Shown here: in pieces, positions 9,252 through 17,543 of the stretch
How the letters are laid out: each line of letters starts with the position of its first letter
Position numbering within the stretch: the stretch's first letter is position 1
Assembly: GCF_024448935.1 (NCBI RefSeq)
Contig: NZ_JAMOIE010000025.1
Span: forward strand, 1-52,448
Length of the DNA: 52,448 nt
DNA from: Stutzerimonas stutzeri
GTDB lineage: Bacteria > Pseudomonadota > Gammaproteobacteria > Pseudomonadales > Pseudomonadaceae
Direction: 5' to 3'
The notes under the pieces: model-generated
Told to the model about the DNA's origin: nothing
What the model saw: the letters and a program-made list of their open reading frames with translations, nothing else
Databases searched by the model: none
Made by a program: the position numbers and the translations under genes

Positions 9252-10379
9252 ATGGGTTTCGCAGAACTACTTCAGCAGGGTACCGCCCACGCTTGGCTCT
9301 ACTTCCCAAGCGCCATCCTGCTCGGCGCCCTGCATGGCCTTGAGCCAGGGCACTCCAAAACAATGATGGCAGCCTTCATCGTCGCTGTGCGAGGAACTGC
9401 CAAGCAGGCGGCTCTCTTGGGGCTGGCTGCCACGTTCTCCCATACAGCCGTGGTCTGGCTCGTCGCCATGGCAGGGATGTACCTGGGCGGCAACCTTGAT
9501 GCTGAAACCACCGAGCCCTACTTCCAGCTAGGCTCAGCAGCCATCATCATCGCCGTCGCATTGTGGATGCTTCTGCGCACCTGGCGCGGAGAGCAAATGT
9601 GGAAATTCGAGCAAGGTGACGGGCACGATCACGGCCATGAGCATGCCCATGATGAGACACGCCGCGTCGACACTGGGCATGGACGTGTTGAACTGTCGAT
9701 ATTTGAAATCGGGCAACCACCTCGGTGGCGACTGAAAACCTTAGATGGCCATCCATGGCAGGCCGCTCAAGTTAAGGCCCTCACGACTCGGCCGAACGGT
9801 GAAACAATGTCGTTCGCCTTCGAGAAACGTGACGGCTTCCTGGAATCCATTGACTCGATTCCTGAGCCTCATGAGTTTTCAGTACGCCTGACCTTGGGTC
9901 ATTCCGACCATGCTCATGACTACGATCTGGAGTTTGCCGAAGCGCATGATCACCACCACCATGGCGAACTCGATCAGCTCGAACTGAGCGTCGATGGCTA
10001 TCAGGATGCGCACGAGCGCGCCCATGCAAACGACATCAAAAAGCGTTTCGCCAACCGTGATGTGACTACCGGCCAGATCATCCTGTTCGGTTTAACTGGC
10101 GGCCTGATCCCATGCCCGGCAGCGATCACTGTTTTGCTACTGTGCCTGCAGGTCAAGGAAATCGCACTCGGGGCCGTGCTGGTACTGTGTTTCAGCATCG
10201 GCCTCGCCATGACCCTGGTAACTGTTGGGGTCGCAGCAGCGGTCGGAGCGAAACGCGCCTCCAATCGCTGGCCCTGGTTGGGAGCTGTGGCTCGTCGAGC
10301 ACCGTACCTGTCCAGCATGATCATCATCGCCGTAGGCATCTACGTGGGTATCAACGGCTGGATCGGACTCACTAGCTAA
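9252..10379 (+). CDS. rcnA: RcnA-like nickel/cobalt exporter with an inserted soluble domain
   Basis: Inner-membrane Ni/Co efflux protein. Residues 18-36 contain LLGALHGLEPGHSKTMM and residues 59-74 carry LAATFSHTAVVWLVA, both hallmarks of RcnA. The C-terminal half has LFGLTGGLIPCPAAITVLL. The start at 9252 aligns with E. coli RcnA and has AGAGGT upstream; an in-frame ATG at 9204 would add 16 residues. At 375 residues it is about 100 longer than E. coli RcnA. The central His-rich loop is split into two clusters (GHDHGHEHAHDE and AHDHHHHGE) by an extra, probably soluble beta-rich segment at about 138-240. Divergent from rcnR and likely repressed by it. Confidence 0.88.
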   Translation: MGFAELLQQGTAHAWLYFPSAILLGALHGLEPGHSKTMMAAFIVAVRGTAKQAALLGLAATFSHTAVVWLVAMAGMYLGGNLDAETTEPYFQLGSAAIIIAVALWMLLRTWRGEQMWKFEQGDGHDHGHEHAHDETRRVDTGHGRVELSIFEIGQPPRWRLKTLDGHPWQAAQVKALTTRPNGETMSFAFEKRDGFLESIDSIPEPHEFSVRLTLGHSDHAHDYDLEFAEAHDHHHHGELDQLELSVDGYQDAHERAHANDIKKRFANRDVTTGQIILFGLTGGLIPCPAAITVLLLCLQVKEIALGAVLVLCFSIGLAMTLVTVGVAAAVGAKRASNRWPWLGAVARRAPYLSSMIIIAVGIYVGINGWIGLTS

Positions 10380-10594
10380 CGAGGGATGTCATCCAATCGT
10401 GCATTTTGCGCGTTTGGCGCTCCCGTTGCGGTCGTCGCCATTGATGGCCAATGCCGCAATGAGGGAATCACGAGCGGCTACTGCCGCTCCATGAAACCTG
10501 ACCACAAATGTCCTTCGAGTGAGATATGTGGGTGCTGGCCACACTTGCTGCCGGCATTCGCACACTCCGACTCAGACCCACAGGTAATTCATCA

Positions 10595-10768
10595 ATGGCT
10601 TCGCAAATCGAGAACCCTTGTATTTCACTCTGCCAATTGAAGGGAGATCTTTGTGTCAGCTGCGGGCGCTCAAAAGATGAGATCCGCAAGTGGAAGCGCA
10701 TGAAACGTCCAGAAAAGATGGCCGCCGTGCAGAAAGCTGCCGCGAGACTGAAGGGGCTGAAGAAGTAG
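10595..10768 (+). CDS. DUF1289 domain protein
   Basis: The 57-residue product has the DUF1289 cysteine pattern: NPCISLC, then LCVSCGRSKDEIRKW, and a basic Lys-rich C-terminus. These proteins are thought to hold a small metal site, but their role is unknown. The frame runs back to 10526, but the internal ATG at 10595 starts directly before the conserved part. The 215 bp between rcnA and this gene (10380-10594) hold no gene I can support. Confidence 0.65.
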   Translation: MASQIENPCISLCQLKGDLCVSCGRSKDEIRKWKRMKRPEKMAAVQKAAARLKGLKK

Positions 10769-10893
10769 CCCTGGGGCACCATTCAGCGCTCCAGCACCAG
10801 AGTTCAAGTGGATAGCGTCGGCGCCGCCACGCTGCTCAACGGGCTTTGCGCATGCGGGCATTTACTCGTTGATTTCGACCGACTCAAGACCTA

Positions 10894-10933
10894 ATGTAGA
10901 TACAGATACATTTTTTGTTGAGTATTCTACATG
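10894..10933. promoter_or_regulatory. probable ChrB operator overlapping the chrB start
   Basis: Imperfect inverted repeat ATGTAGATAC ... GTATTCTACAT around an AT-rich centre, immediately upstream of and including the chrB ATG. chr operons are usually controlled by ChrB binding near their promoter, so autoregulation is plausible. Inference from position and symmetry only. Confidence 0.45.
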
Positions 10934-11872
10934 AGCGAATGGTCGCTACTGATTCTCGGGCTTCCCACGGCTAACGCCACGGAGCGAATGCGCGCTTGGC
11001 GAACCCTCAAGGCTTCTGGTGCTGCAGTACTACGAGATGGCGTATACCTGCTGCCACAACAAAGCACGGCTCGCGAAGCGTTCGAAGCCGTGGAACGAGA
11101 CGTGCTGGCGATCAATGGCACGGCATTTCTGCTGTCTCTGCCTGAGCGTGAGGAGCGCTTCAGTGGGTTGTTCGACAGAAGCGAGGACTACGCCAAGCTG
11201 ATGGAAGAAATTGCAGGCTGCCGAGCGGATCTTTCACCGGACAACGCCCTGCAAACCGCGCGGCAGGTGCGCAAGCTTCGAAAGGCTTTCAGCCAATTGG
11301 CGGCGATCGATTTCTTCCCTGGCGTGCTCAAGGCTCAGACTGACTCGACCCTGCAGGCGCTTGAGACCGCAATCAGCCGTGCACTGTCATCCGATGAGCC
11401 CAGTGCGCACGACGAGACAATCATCAGACTTGAGCGCAGCGAATACCTGGGTCGCCGCTGGGCGACTCGAAAACGCCCCTGGGTGGATAGGCTGGCGTGT
11501 GCCTGGCTCATCCGTCGCTTCATCGATGCTGACGCCCAATTCCTTTGGCTGGAAAGTCCCAGCGACTGCCCGACCGATGCGTTGGGCTTCGACTTCGATG
11601 GCGCGAGGTTCAGCCATGTCGGCCAGCGGGTGTCGTTCGAGACCCTCATCGAAAGCTTTGCGGTTGAACAACCAGGCCTGTCTCGGTTGGCAGCTGTTGT
11701 TCATTACCTGGATGTAGGTGGAAGCCAGCCCTCCGAGGCACCTGGCATCGAGCGCGTCCTCGCGGGTTTGAGAGAAAGCATTGGCGATGACGATCAACTG
11801 ACAACGGTCGCCGGAGGCATCTTCGATGGCCTGCTGACGGCTTTCGCAAGTGAGGAAAAACAAAATGGTTGA
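10931..11872 (+). CDS. chrB: ChrB chromate resistance regulator/accessory protein
   Basis: Chromate-sensing protein of 313 residues. The N-terminal ChrB domain starts SEWSLLILGLPTANATERMRAWRTLKASGAAVLRDGVYLLP (residues 2-43). The C-terminal ChrB domain is recognisable from RKRPWVDRLACAWLIRRFID near 189-208 and FDFDGARFSHVGQRVSFETL. Two-domain ChrB proteins regulate the chrBA operon and are needed for full resistance. It overlaps chrA by 8 nt. No good Shine-Dalgarno precedes the ATG, which itself lies in an inverted repeat. Confidence 0.85.
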   Translation: MSEWSLLILGLPTANATERMRAWRTLKASGAAVLRDGVYLLPQQSTAREAFEAVERDVLAINGTAFLLSLPEREERFSGLFDRSEDYAKLMEEIAGCRADLSPDNALQTARQVRKLRKAFSQLAAIDFFPGVLKAQTDSTLQALETAISRALSSDEPSAHDETIIRLERSEYLGRRWATRKRPWVDRLACAWLIRRFIDADAQFLWLESPSDCPTDALGFDFDGARFSHVGQRVSFETLIESFAVEQPGLSRLAAVVHYLDVGGSQPSEAPGIERVLAGLRESIGDDDQLTTVAGGIFDGLLTAFASEEKQNG

Positions 11873-13235
11873 TACCACCTCCGCAGTCAGCGAACAGCCT
11901 CCGTCGCAAGCTGCTCAGCAGCCGATCGGCTTGTTTGAAGCGTTTCTGTTTTGGCTCAAGCTGGGCTTCATCAGCTTTGGTGGACCCGCCGGGCAGATTT
12001 CGATCATGCATCAGGAGCTGGTTGAGCGACGGCGGTGGATCAGCGAAAAGCGATTTCTGCATGCGCTCAACTACTGCATGTTGTTGCCTGGACCAGAGGC
12101 TCAGCAACTCGCCACGTACATCGGCTGGCTCATGCACCGTTCATGGGGCGGTGTGATTGCCGGTGCGTTGTTCGTGCTGCCGTCATTGTTCATCCTGATC
12201 GCTTTGTCCTGGGTCTACGTCGCCTTCGGTGAGGTGCCCGTGGTGGCTGGGATTTTCTATGGCATCAAACCGGCGGTCACTGCCATCGTCGTTCACGCGG
12301 CTCACCGGATCGGGTCGCGTGCACTGAAGAACGGCTGGCTGTGGGCCATGGCCGCCGCTTCGTTCGTGGCCATCTTTGCCCTCAACGCCCCATTCCCGCT
12401 TATCGTGCTGGTAGCCGCCATCATTGGCTATTTAGGCGGTCGCTTTGCTCCAAGTAAATTCGTGATCGGAGGTGGCCATGGCGCCACGAAGAACAGCTAT
12501 GGACCTGCCCTGATCGATGACAACACCCCAACGCCTGAGCATGCCCGCTTCAGCTGGGGACACCTGCTGCGACTACTGCTGGTCGGTGCTGCGCTCTGGG
12601 TCCTGCCCATGGGGCTGCTGACGCTGTCGTTTGGCTGGGACGGTACTCTGACGCAAATGAGCTGGTTCTTCACCAAGGCCGCCCTGATGACGTTTGGCGG
12701 TGCATACGCTGTGCTGCCCTATGTCTACCAGGGCGCTGTCGGGCACTACGGGTGGCTGACACCCACCCAGATGATCGATGGCCTCGCCTTAGGGGAAACC
12801 ACGCCAGGGCCACTGATCATGGTAGTCGCCTTCGTAGGCTTCGTCGGGGGTTACGTGCATCCAATGTTTGGCGCAGAACACCCGTTCCTCGCCGGCGCAA
12901 TCGCGGCGAGCCTCGTCACCTGGTTCACTTTCCTGCCGTCGTTCATCTTCATTCTCGCCGGTGGCCCGTTGGTAGAGTCGACGCACAACGAGATGAAGTT
13001 CACCGCACCACTGACCGGCATCACCGCAGCAGTTGTGGGGGTAATCCTGAATCTGGCGCTGTTCTTCGGCTACCACGTGCTTTGGCCAAAGGGGTTCGCT
13101 GGAACATTCGACTGGCCTTCAGCGCTGATCGCGATCGCTGCAGCGATTGCCTTGTTCCGCTTCAAGCGTGGCGTCATCCAGGTACTGCTTGCCTGTGCCC
13201 TGGCCGGTCTGGCAGTTCATATGTTGCGTATCTGA
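11865..13235 (+). CDS. chrA: ChrA chromate efflux transporter
   Basis: Inner-membrane chromate exporter of 456 residues with two homologous CHR domains (long-chain CHR). The first opens with FLFWLKLGFISFGGPAGQISIMHQ near 26-50, the second with WFFTKAALMTFGGAYAVLPYV near 268-288 and GLALGETTPGPLIM. About 10-13 hydrophobic segments are visible. The ATG at 11865 follows GAGGA by 8 nt and lies inside the end of chrB, indicating coupling; the upstream GTG at 11850 is less likely. The 181-bp gap after it carries a G/C-tract operator for the MFS gene. Confidence 0.92.
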   Translation: MVDTTSAVSEQPPSQAAQQPIGLFEAFLFWLKLGFISFGGPAGQISIMHQELVERRRWISEKRFLHALNYCMLLPGPEAQQLATYIGWLMHRSWGGVIAGALFVLPSLFILIALSWVYVAFGEVPVVAGIFYGIKPAVTAIVVHAAHRIGSRALKNGWLWAMAAASFVAIFALNAPFPLIVLVAAIIGYLGGRFAPSKFVIGGGHGATKNSYGPALIDDNTPTPEHARFSWGHLLRLLLVGAALWVLPMGLLTLSFGWDGTLTQMSWFFTKAALMTFGGAYAVLPYVYQGAVGHYGWLTPTQMIDGLALGETTPGPLIMVVAFVGFVGGYVHPMFGAEHPFLAGAIAASLVTWFTFLPSFIFILAGGPLVESTHNEMKFTAPLTGITAAVVGVILNLALFFGYHVLWPKGFAGTFDWPSALIAIAAAIALFRFKRGVIQVLLACALAGLAVHMLRI

Positions 13236-13327
13236 TGCCGGTTGCCGGCTGACATCGTTGGCCGGCTCCTCAACAAGCACCTTGCCCCCTGAAAGTGCAT
13301 GCCCCTGACTAAGCCTGGATTGACCAT

Positions 13328-13345
13328 ATCCCCCCCAGGGGGATA
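13328..13345. promoter_or_regulatory. CsoR/RcnR-type C-tract/G-tract operator upstream of the MFS gene
   Basis: ATCCCCCCCAGGGGGATA: a C-tract facing a G-tract, ending GGGGGATA exactly as the boxes at 9136 and 19428 do. It lies about 70 bp before the MFS start. It is probably recognised by the InrS-like protein (19486) or RcnR (8838). Confidence 0.55.
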
Positions 13346-13416
13346 CGCTATAACCAATTCACGCTGCCTGCGATGCCATATCGCGGCCAGGAAAACAGCA
13401 CTGCAGGGAGGTTTGC

Positions 13417-14721
13417 ATGCTATCGGTCCTGAAAAATCGAACCTACAGACACCTGTTCCTGGCTCAGGTCATTGCACTGGTGGGTACCGGGTTAGCCACC
13501 GTTGCCTTGGGCTTGCTGGCCTTCGATCTGGCGGGCGCCCAGGCAGGCGCAGTACTGGGTACCGCGTTGGCGATCAAAATGGCGGCTTACATCGGCGTCG
13601 CACCCGTTGCGGCTGCGTTCGCGGAGCACCTGCCTAGAAAAGCCATGCTGGTAACGCTGGACCTGGTGAGAGCCGCGGTTGCTTTGCTGCTGCCGTTCGT
13701 TACGGAGATCTGGCAAGTCTATGTACTCATTTTTGTCCTGCAGTCCGCCTCTGCTGCGTTCACCCCAACCTTCCAGGCAACTATTCCAGACATCCTGCCC
13801 GACGAACGCGAATACACCAGAGCGCTGTCGTTGTCTCGACTAGCCTACGACCTGGAAAGTGTCATCAGCCCGATGCTCGCAGCGCTGCTGCTCACCGTGG
13901 TCAGCTTCCACAGCCTGTTTGCCGGCACTGTCGTGGGCTTCCTGGTATCTGCCGCGATGGTAGCCACAGTGGTTCTGCCCGCTGCTATACGCGGCCCCAA
14001 ACGCAGCATCTACGAGCGAACCACCAAAGGTATGCGGATCTTCCTGCGCACTCCACGACTGCGTGGCTTGTTGGCCTTGAACCTGACCGTCGCGGCAGCC
14101 AGCGCGATGGTCATCGTCAATACCGTCGTGCTTGTTCAATCTCGTTTCGGGTTGCCGCAGAGTTCAACGGCAATGGCGCTCATGGCATTTGGTGCAGGAT
14201 CAATGATCGTCGCACTGGCACTCCCACGCCTGCTTGAACGTCTGGATGACCGAAAGGCGATGCTCGCTGGCGGCGCGGTCTTGGTCGTAGGCCTGCTGCT
14301 CGGGACCTTCGTGAACAGCTATTGGAGCCTCGTGGGGTTGTGGGTTGCACTGGGAGCTGGTTACTCCCTTGCTCAAACCCCATCAGGACGCATCTTGCGT
14401 CGTTCATCAACTTCCCAAGACCGCCCAGCATTATTCGCTGCGCAATTTGCCTTGTCCCACGCTTGCTGGCTGATCACCTACCCCCTGGCTGGGTGGCTAG
14501 GCGCTAGCGTTAGCCTGACCGCGTCTTTCATTGGCCTGACGCTTGTCGCAGCAATGGCTTGGATTCTGAGCAAGCAGATATGGCGACCGGAGTATGACGA
14601 AGAGGTGGTCGCGCATTCTCATGTCGACTTGCCGGAAAACCACCCACATGTTGCTGAAGGTAAGGCACATGCCCACACATTCGTGATCGATGATGATCAC
14701 CCCAAATGGCCGGGTTGCTGA
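13417..14721 (+). CDS. MFS exporter with His-rich C-terminal tail (NreB-like candidate)
   Basis: Major-facilitator transporter of 434 residues with about 12 TM segments (VIALVGTGLATVALGLLAF near 13-31 is TM1). The cytosolic C-terminal tail is His-rich (VVAHSHVDLPENHPHVAEGKAHAH), as in NreB-type nickel exporters, which suggests Ni/Co or Zn export. GGGAGG lies 6 nt before the ATG. A CsoR/RcnR-type operator upstream links it to nickel/cobalt sensing. The next gene, a ZnuA-like binding protein, follows 40 bp later in the same direction. Substrate assignment is inference. Confidence 0.7.
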   Translation: MLSVLKNRTYRHLFLAQVIALVGTGLATVALGLLAFDLAGAQAGAVLGTALAIKMAAYIGVAPVAAAFAEHLPRKAMLVTLDLVRAAVALLLPFVTEIWQVYVLIFVLQSASAAFTPTFQATIPDILPDEREYTRALSLSRLAYDLESVISPMLAALLLTVVSFHSLFAGTVVGFLVSAAMVATVVLPAAIRGPKRSIYERTTKGMRIFLRTPRLRGLLALNLTVAAASAMVIVNTVVLVQSRFGLPQSSTAMALMAFGAGSMIVALALPRLLERLDDRKAMLAGGAVLVVGLLLGTFVNSYWSLVGLWVALGAGYSLAQTPSGRILRRSSTSQDRPALFAAQFALSHACWLITYPLAGWLGASVSLTASFIGLTLVAAMAWILSKQIWRPEYDEEVVAHSHVDLPENHPHVAEGKAHAHTFVIDDDHPKWPGC

Positions 14722-14761
14722 TTCTGCTGGGTCTGGCTGTTCAATTTTTGAAGGACGTTTA

Positions 14762-15721
14762 ATGCTCAAGAACGCGTTAATGATCAGTGCTGCAATGATG
14801 CTGGGGATGGCAAGCCTCAAGGCGTCAGCCGCTGTAAACCTGGTGACCAGCATCAAGCCTCTGCAACTGATCGCGGCGGAAGTGCAGGACGGATTAGGCG
14901 AGCCTGTCGCGGTCGTGCCGGCGGGTGCCTCCCCACATAGCTTTACGCTCAAGCCGTCAACGGTGAGGGACTTGCAACAAGCCGACCTGGTGTACTGGAT
15001 CGGTCCGGACTTGGAAACTTATCTGAGTAAAACACTAGAAGCCCGACGCGGCAAAACCGTCTCGATTCAAAACCTGGACGGTCTGCATGTCCGCCACTTT
15101 GGCGATAGCCAACTTGGGAAAACCAATCAGGTAACCCCTGACGAGCATCCGGATGATGCCCACGACGACCTTCACCGCCCGGGCTCCATCGATGTTCACC
15201 TCTGGTTGAACCCGGGGAATGCATTGATCATCGCCAAGCAAATGGCAGACGATTTAGCAATCGCAGACTCGCAAAATGCGGAGCGCTATCAAGCCAATTT
15301 CGCAGCATTCCGAGAACGTCTAGAACAGCAGGATGGGGATTTGAAACGTCGCCTGGCCCTTCTGTCAGGTAAGCCATTCTTCCTGTTCCATCAGACCTTT
15401 GATTACTTCGAGGAGGCTTATGGACTGAAGCACAGAGGCATCCTCACGATAGGCAACGAGATTCAACCCGGAGCCCGACATGTCGCCGAGCTCAAAGCAC
15501 TGCTCAAAGATGCAGGTGCCAGCTGCATTTTCTATGAGCCACCCGTACGCCCCAAGTTGGCGGAGACCATTGCTGCAGGCATGCCAGTGCGCTTCGCTGA
15601 GCTGGATGCCCTCGGCTACGGGATCACGCCTCAAGCAGGTGGTTACAGCATGCTTCTTGATCGTTTAGGGCAGTCAATGGGTAGTTGCCTGGAGCAACTC
15701 GATCGCAAGTCCTCGTCATGA
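14762..15721 (+). CDS. ZnuA-like periplasmic metal-binding protein, orphan
   Basis: Cluster A-I (ZnuA/TroA) metal-binding lipoprotein-like or secreted protein of 319 residues. The signal peptide ends near ASA (residue 24). Metal-site hallmarks are GASPHSFTLKPS (His near 60), IDVHLWLNP (His near 143), FLFHQTFDYFEEAYG (His near 212) and the closing ELDALGYGI. The His/Asp loop before the second His is short. AAGGAC lies 7 nt before the ATG at 14762; the longer frame from 14690 overlaps the MFS gene. No ABC permease or ATPase gene is nearby, so it either serves a remote ZnuBC or scavenges metal for the adjacent MFS. Confidence 0.8.
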   Translation: MLKNALMISAAMMLGMASLKASAAVNLVTSIKPLQLIAAEVQDGLGEPVAVVPAGASPHSFTLKPSTVRDLQQADLVYWIGPDLETYLSKTLEARRGKTVSIQNLDGLHVRHFGDSQLGKTNQVTPDEHPDDAHDDLHRPGSIDVHLWLNPGNALIIAKQMADDLAIADSQNAERYQANFAAFRERLEQQDGDLKRRLALLSGKPFFLFHQTFDYFEEAYGLKHRGILTIGNEIQPGARHVAELKALLKDAGASCIFYEPPVRPKLAETIAAGMPVRFAELDALGYGITPQAGGYSMLLDRLGQSMGSCLEQLDRKSSS

Positions 15722-15747
15722 AATGCTGAGGGATCACCCAGGCTTCA

Positions 15748-17193
15748 TCACTGAGCCGCAAGGGCAAAAGTAAGACGAACCTGGGTCCCCTCGTTCTGCG
15801 CACTGTGGATGTCTACCTGTCCACCAAAGCGCTCCATGATGCGTTTGACCATCACCAACCCAATGCCCAAACCACCTTGCTTGGTCGTTGTGAATGGCTG
15901 AAAGAGCCTTTTGCGTTGTGATACCGACATCCCGCTACCGGTGTCGGCGATCGCGATGGTCAGTTTCGGTTCGGAGGAATGTCTGAGCACTTCGATGGTG
16001 AGAAGGCCCCCTTTTGGCATTGCCTCAAGAGCGTTGGAGAACAGGCTGTTCAGGACCTGCAGGAGCAGGAGGCGCTGGCTCAGAACCGCTGGCTGGTCAT
16101 TGGCTGCTACAAGTTCAACTTCAACGCCGCTACTGCGGATTTGCGACTGGAAAGAAGCCAAAGACTCTTCTACCACGGCCATGGGATCAACGTTTTCGCT
16201 GGCTCCGGCTGATGGGCCGGATGTCACAAGGAGGTCGCGGACCCATTGCGACATGCGATCAACCTGATTGATCACGTCATTCAGGTTACGTTGCAGCCCA
16301 TCGGGTGCCATCGCCTGCATGAGCTCCGCACTCGATCGAATACTCGCCAGAGGATTACGCAGACTATGGGCAACAGCGGAAGACATCTCACCCATCGCGA
16401 CTAGCGTTTCATTTTCGATAATCTGCTTTTGCTGGGCGATGAGAAGGCCTGCCGCTTTCCGCACGACCCGGTACAAAGCCAGGTAGATCAGCGCTCCCCC
16501 AATCGAAGTGGCCAGCCACATCAACAAATAGCCGCGCTGCGTTCTGGCGATCAGATCCGAGGGCTCCTTGTAAATTTCAATAAGGGCAACCGCTTCGCCA
16601 GAAGCATTGAGCATGGGAATGTAGTTTTCAATGAACAGCCCTTGTGGAGGCCTTGGGAAGTTCTGCTCCTCTCTTTCAGGTACCGCACTGTGATAGGTCG
16701 CGAACACACGCTTTCTGGTTGCGAAGGAACGGGCCAGTTCCTCGTCATCCCATATTTGCATGCCGACCAGTGCTGGATTGCTTGACCAGATCACGACGTT
16801 GTCAGGGGCGTAGATGTTGATCAGTAACGAATCAGGTTGCTTCGAAATGTTGTCGATGTGTGCCAGAAACTCTCGGCGGGCAGTTTGTCGCCGAATGCGC
16901 TCCTGGTTCGATAGAACGATATCGGCCCGAGGGTCCAACACCTCCCCCATCTGACGGTTTGGCAAGTAATGTTTGCTCAACTCACTGGAAGCCAGCGACT
17001 GAATGAATTGTGCAGTGAGGGCCGCATCGCGCTGGATGCTTTCGTTCACAACGAATCGAGAGGCGATGAAACCCAGGCCCAATGCGACCAGAGTGATGAT
17101 CAGGACACTCACAATGGAAAACCAGCGCAGCAAATCGAACTGCATAAGGCGCGCAGTTGCATCCCTTCCAACGAAAAAGTCCCGTAAACGCAT
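15748..17193 (-). CDS. orphan membrane sensor histidine kinase
   Basis: The 481-residue kinase has TM1 near 25-47, a periplasmic region of about 170 residues (Cache-like), and TM2 near 225-243. A short linker leads to a HisKA box VAHSLRNPLASIRSSAEL with the phosphorylated His near 277. The HATPase domain shows NSLFSNALEAMPKGG, ADTGSGMS and GGLGIGLVMVKR. The NPLASI box resembles the NtrB/ZraS type rather than the CzcS type, so its partner may be a sigma-54-type regulator. No response regulator gene lies beside it. GGGAGAGG precedes the ATG. Confidence 0.8.
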   Translation of the reverse strand: MRLRDFFVGRDATARLMQFDLLRWFSIVSVLIITLVALGLGFIASRFVVNESIQRDAALTAQFIQSLASSELSKHYLPNRQMGEVLDPRADIVLSNQERIRRQTARREFLAHIDNISKQPDSLLINIYAPDNVVIWSSNPALVGMQIWDDEELARSFATRKRVFATYHSAVPEREEQNFPRPPQGLFIENYIPMLNASGEAVALIEIYKEPSDLIARTQRGYLLMWLATSIGGALIYLALYRVVRKAAGLLIAQQKQIIENETLVAMGEMSSAVAHSLRNPLASIRSSAELMQAMAPDGLQRNLNDVINQVDRMSQWVRDLLVTSGPSAGASENVDPMAVVEESLASFQSQIRSSGVEVELVAANDQPAVLSQRLLLLQVLNSLFSNALEAMPKGGLLTIEVLRHSSEPKLTIAIADTGSGMSVSQRKRLFQPFTTTKQGGLGIGLVMVKRIMERFGGQVDIHSAQNEGTQVRLTFALAAQ

Positions 17194-17317
17194 GTGAGGC
17201 CCTCTCCCAGGCTTTCTGACATGTGCATTACGGGTTATAGCTCAACCTGATCACCCCACCTGTTACACGTCAGGTAATTAGCGTGGTGGCCTATCGATGG
17301 GGGATGAACGGAGACAG

Positions 17318-17341
17318 TTGCGGGGCCGAGCGACCCCGCAA
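17318..17341 (-). terminator. hairpin downstream of the HupE cluster
   Basis: TTGCGGGG, an 8-nt loop, CCCCGCAA: a perfect 8-bp stem just past the stop of the small lipoprotein gene. No strong U-tract on either strand. It likely closes the leftward HupE unit. Confidence 0.45.
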
Positions 17342-17348
17342 CGTTCAA

Positions 17349-17471
17349 TCACTCGTGAGAGTGCCCATGGCCCTCTGAACCAGAGGTGCCCTCGGTTTCT
17401 GTACCGCCACAGGCGGTCAAGAGGCCGAGCAAGCAGATCATCATGATGGAACGGGTCAGTTTGATAGCCAT
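17349..17471 (-). CDS. 40-residue lipoprotein with His-rich tail
   Basis: An ATG-initiated frame of 40 codons reads a basic N-terminus (MAIKLTRS), a hydrophobic stretch (IMMICLLGLL), a lipobox LTAC with Cys21 and a short polar mature part. It ends in the metal-binding-like tail GHGHSHE. Predicted to be lipid-anchored, in the inner or outer membrane. It is the last gene of a leftward cluster with the membrane anchor protein and HupE, 72 bp downstream of the former. GGAA about 10 nt before the ATG is a modest ribosome site. Too short for most gene finders. The function is probably periplasmic metal binding; this is inference. Confidence 0.65.
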   Translation of the reverse strand: MAIKLTRSIMMICLLGLLTACGGTETEGTSGSEGHGHSHE

Positions 17472-17543
17472 TTGGCAAAATTCCGGAAAATTGACTGTAG
17501 GTAAAACCGGCCCCCCGCACTCGACATGGGCGCCGGTCGCGGT

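Noticed and set aside
10386..10640. 84-residue frame after rcnA
   Set aside because: No recognisable features, overlaps the DUF1289 gene in another frame.
17278..17520. 80-residue leftward frame
   Set aside because: Lacks any signal or motif and covers the lipoprotein gene (17349-17471) in another frame, which has a lipobox and His tail.
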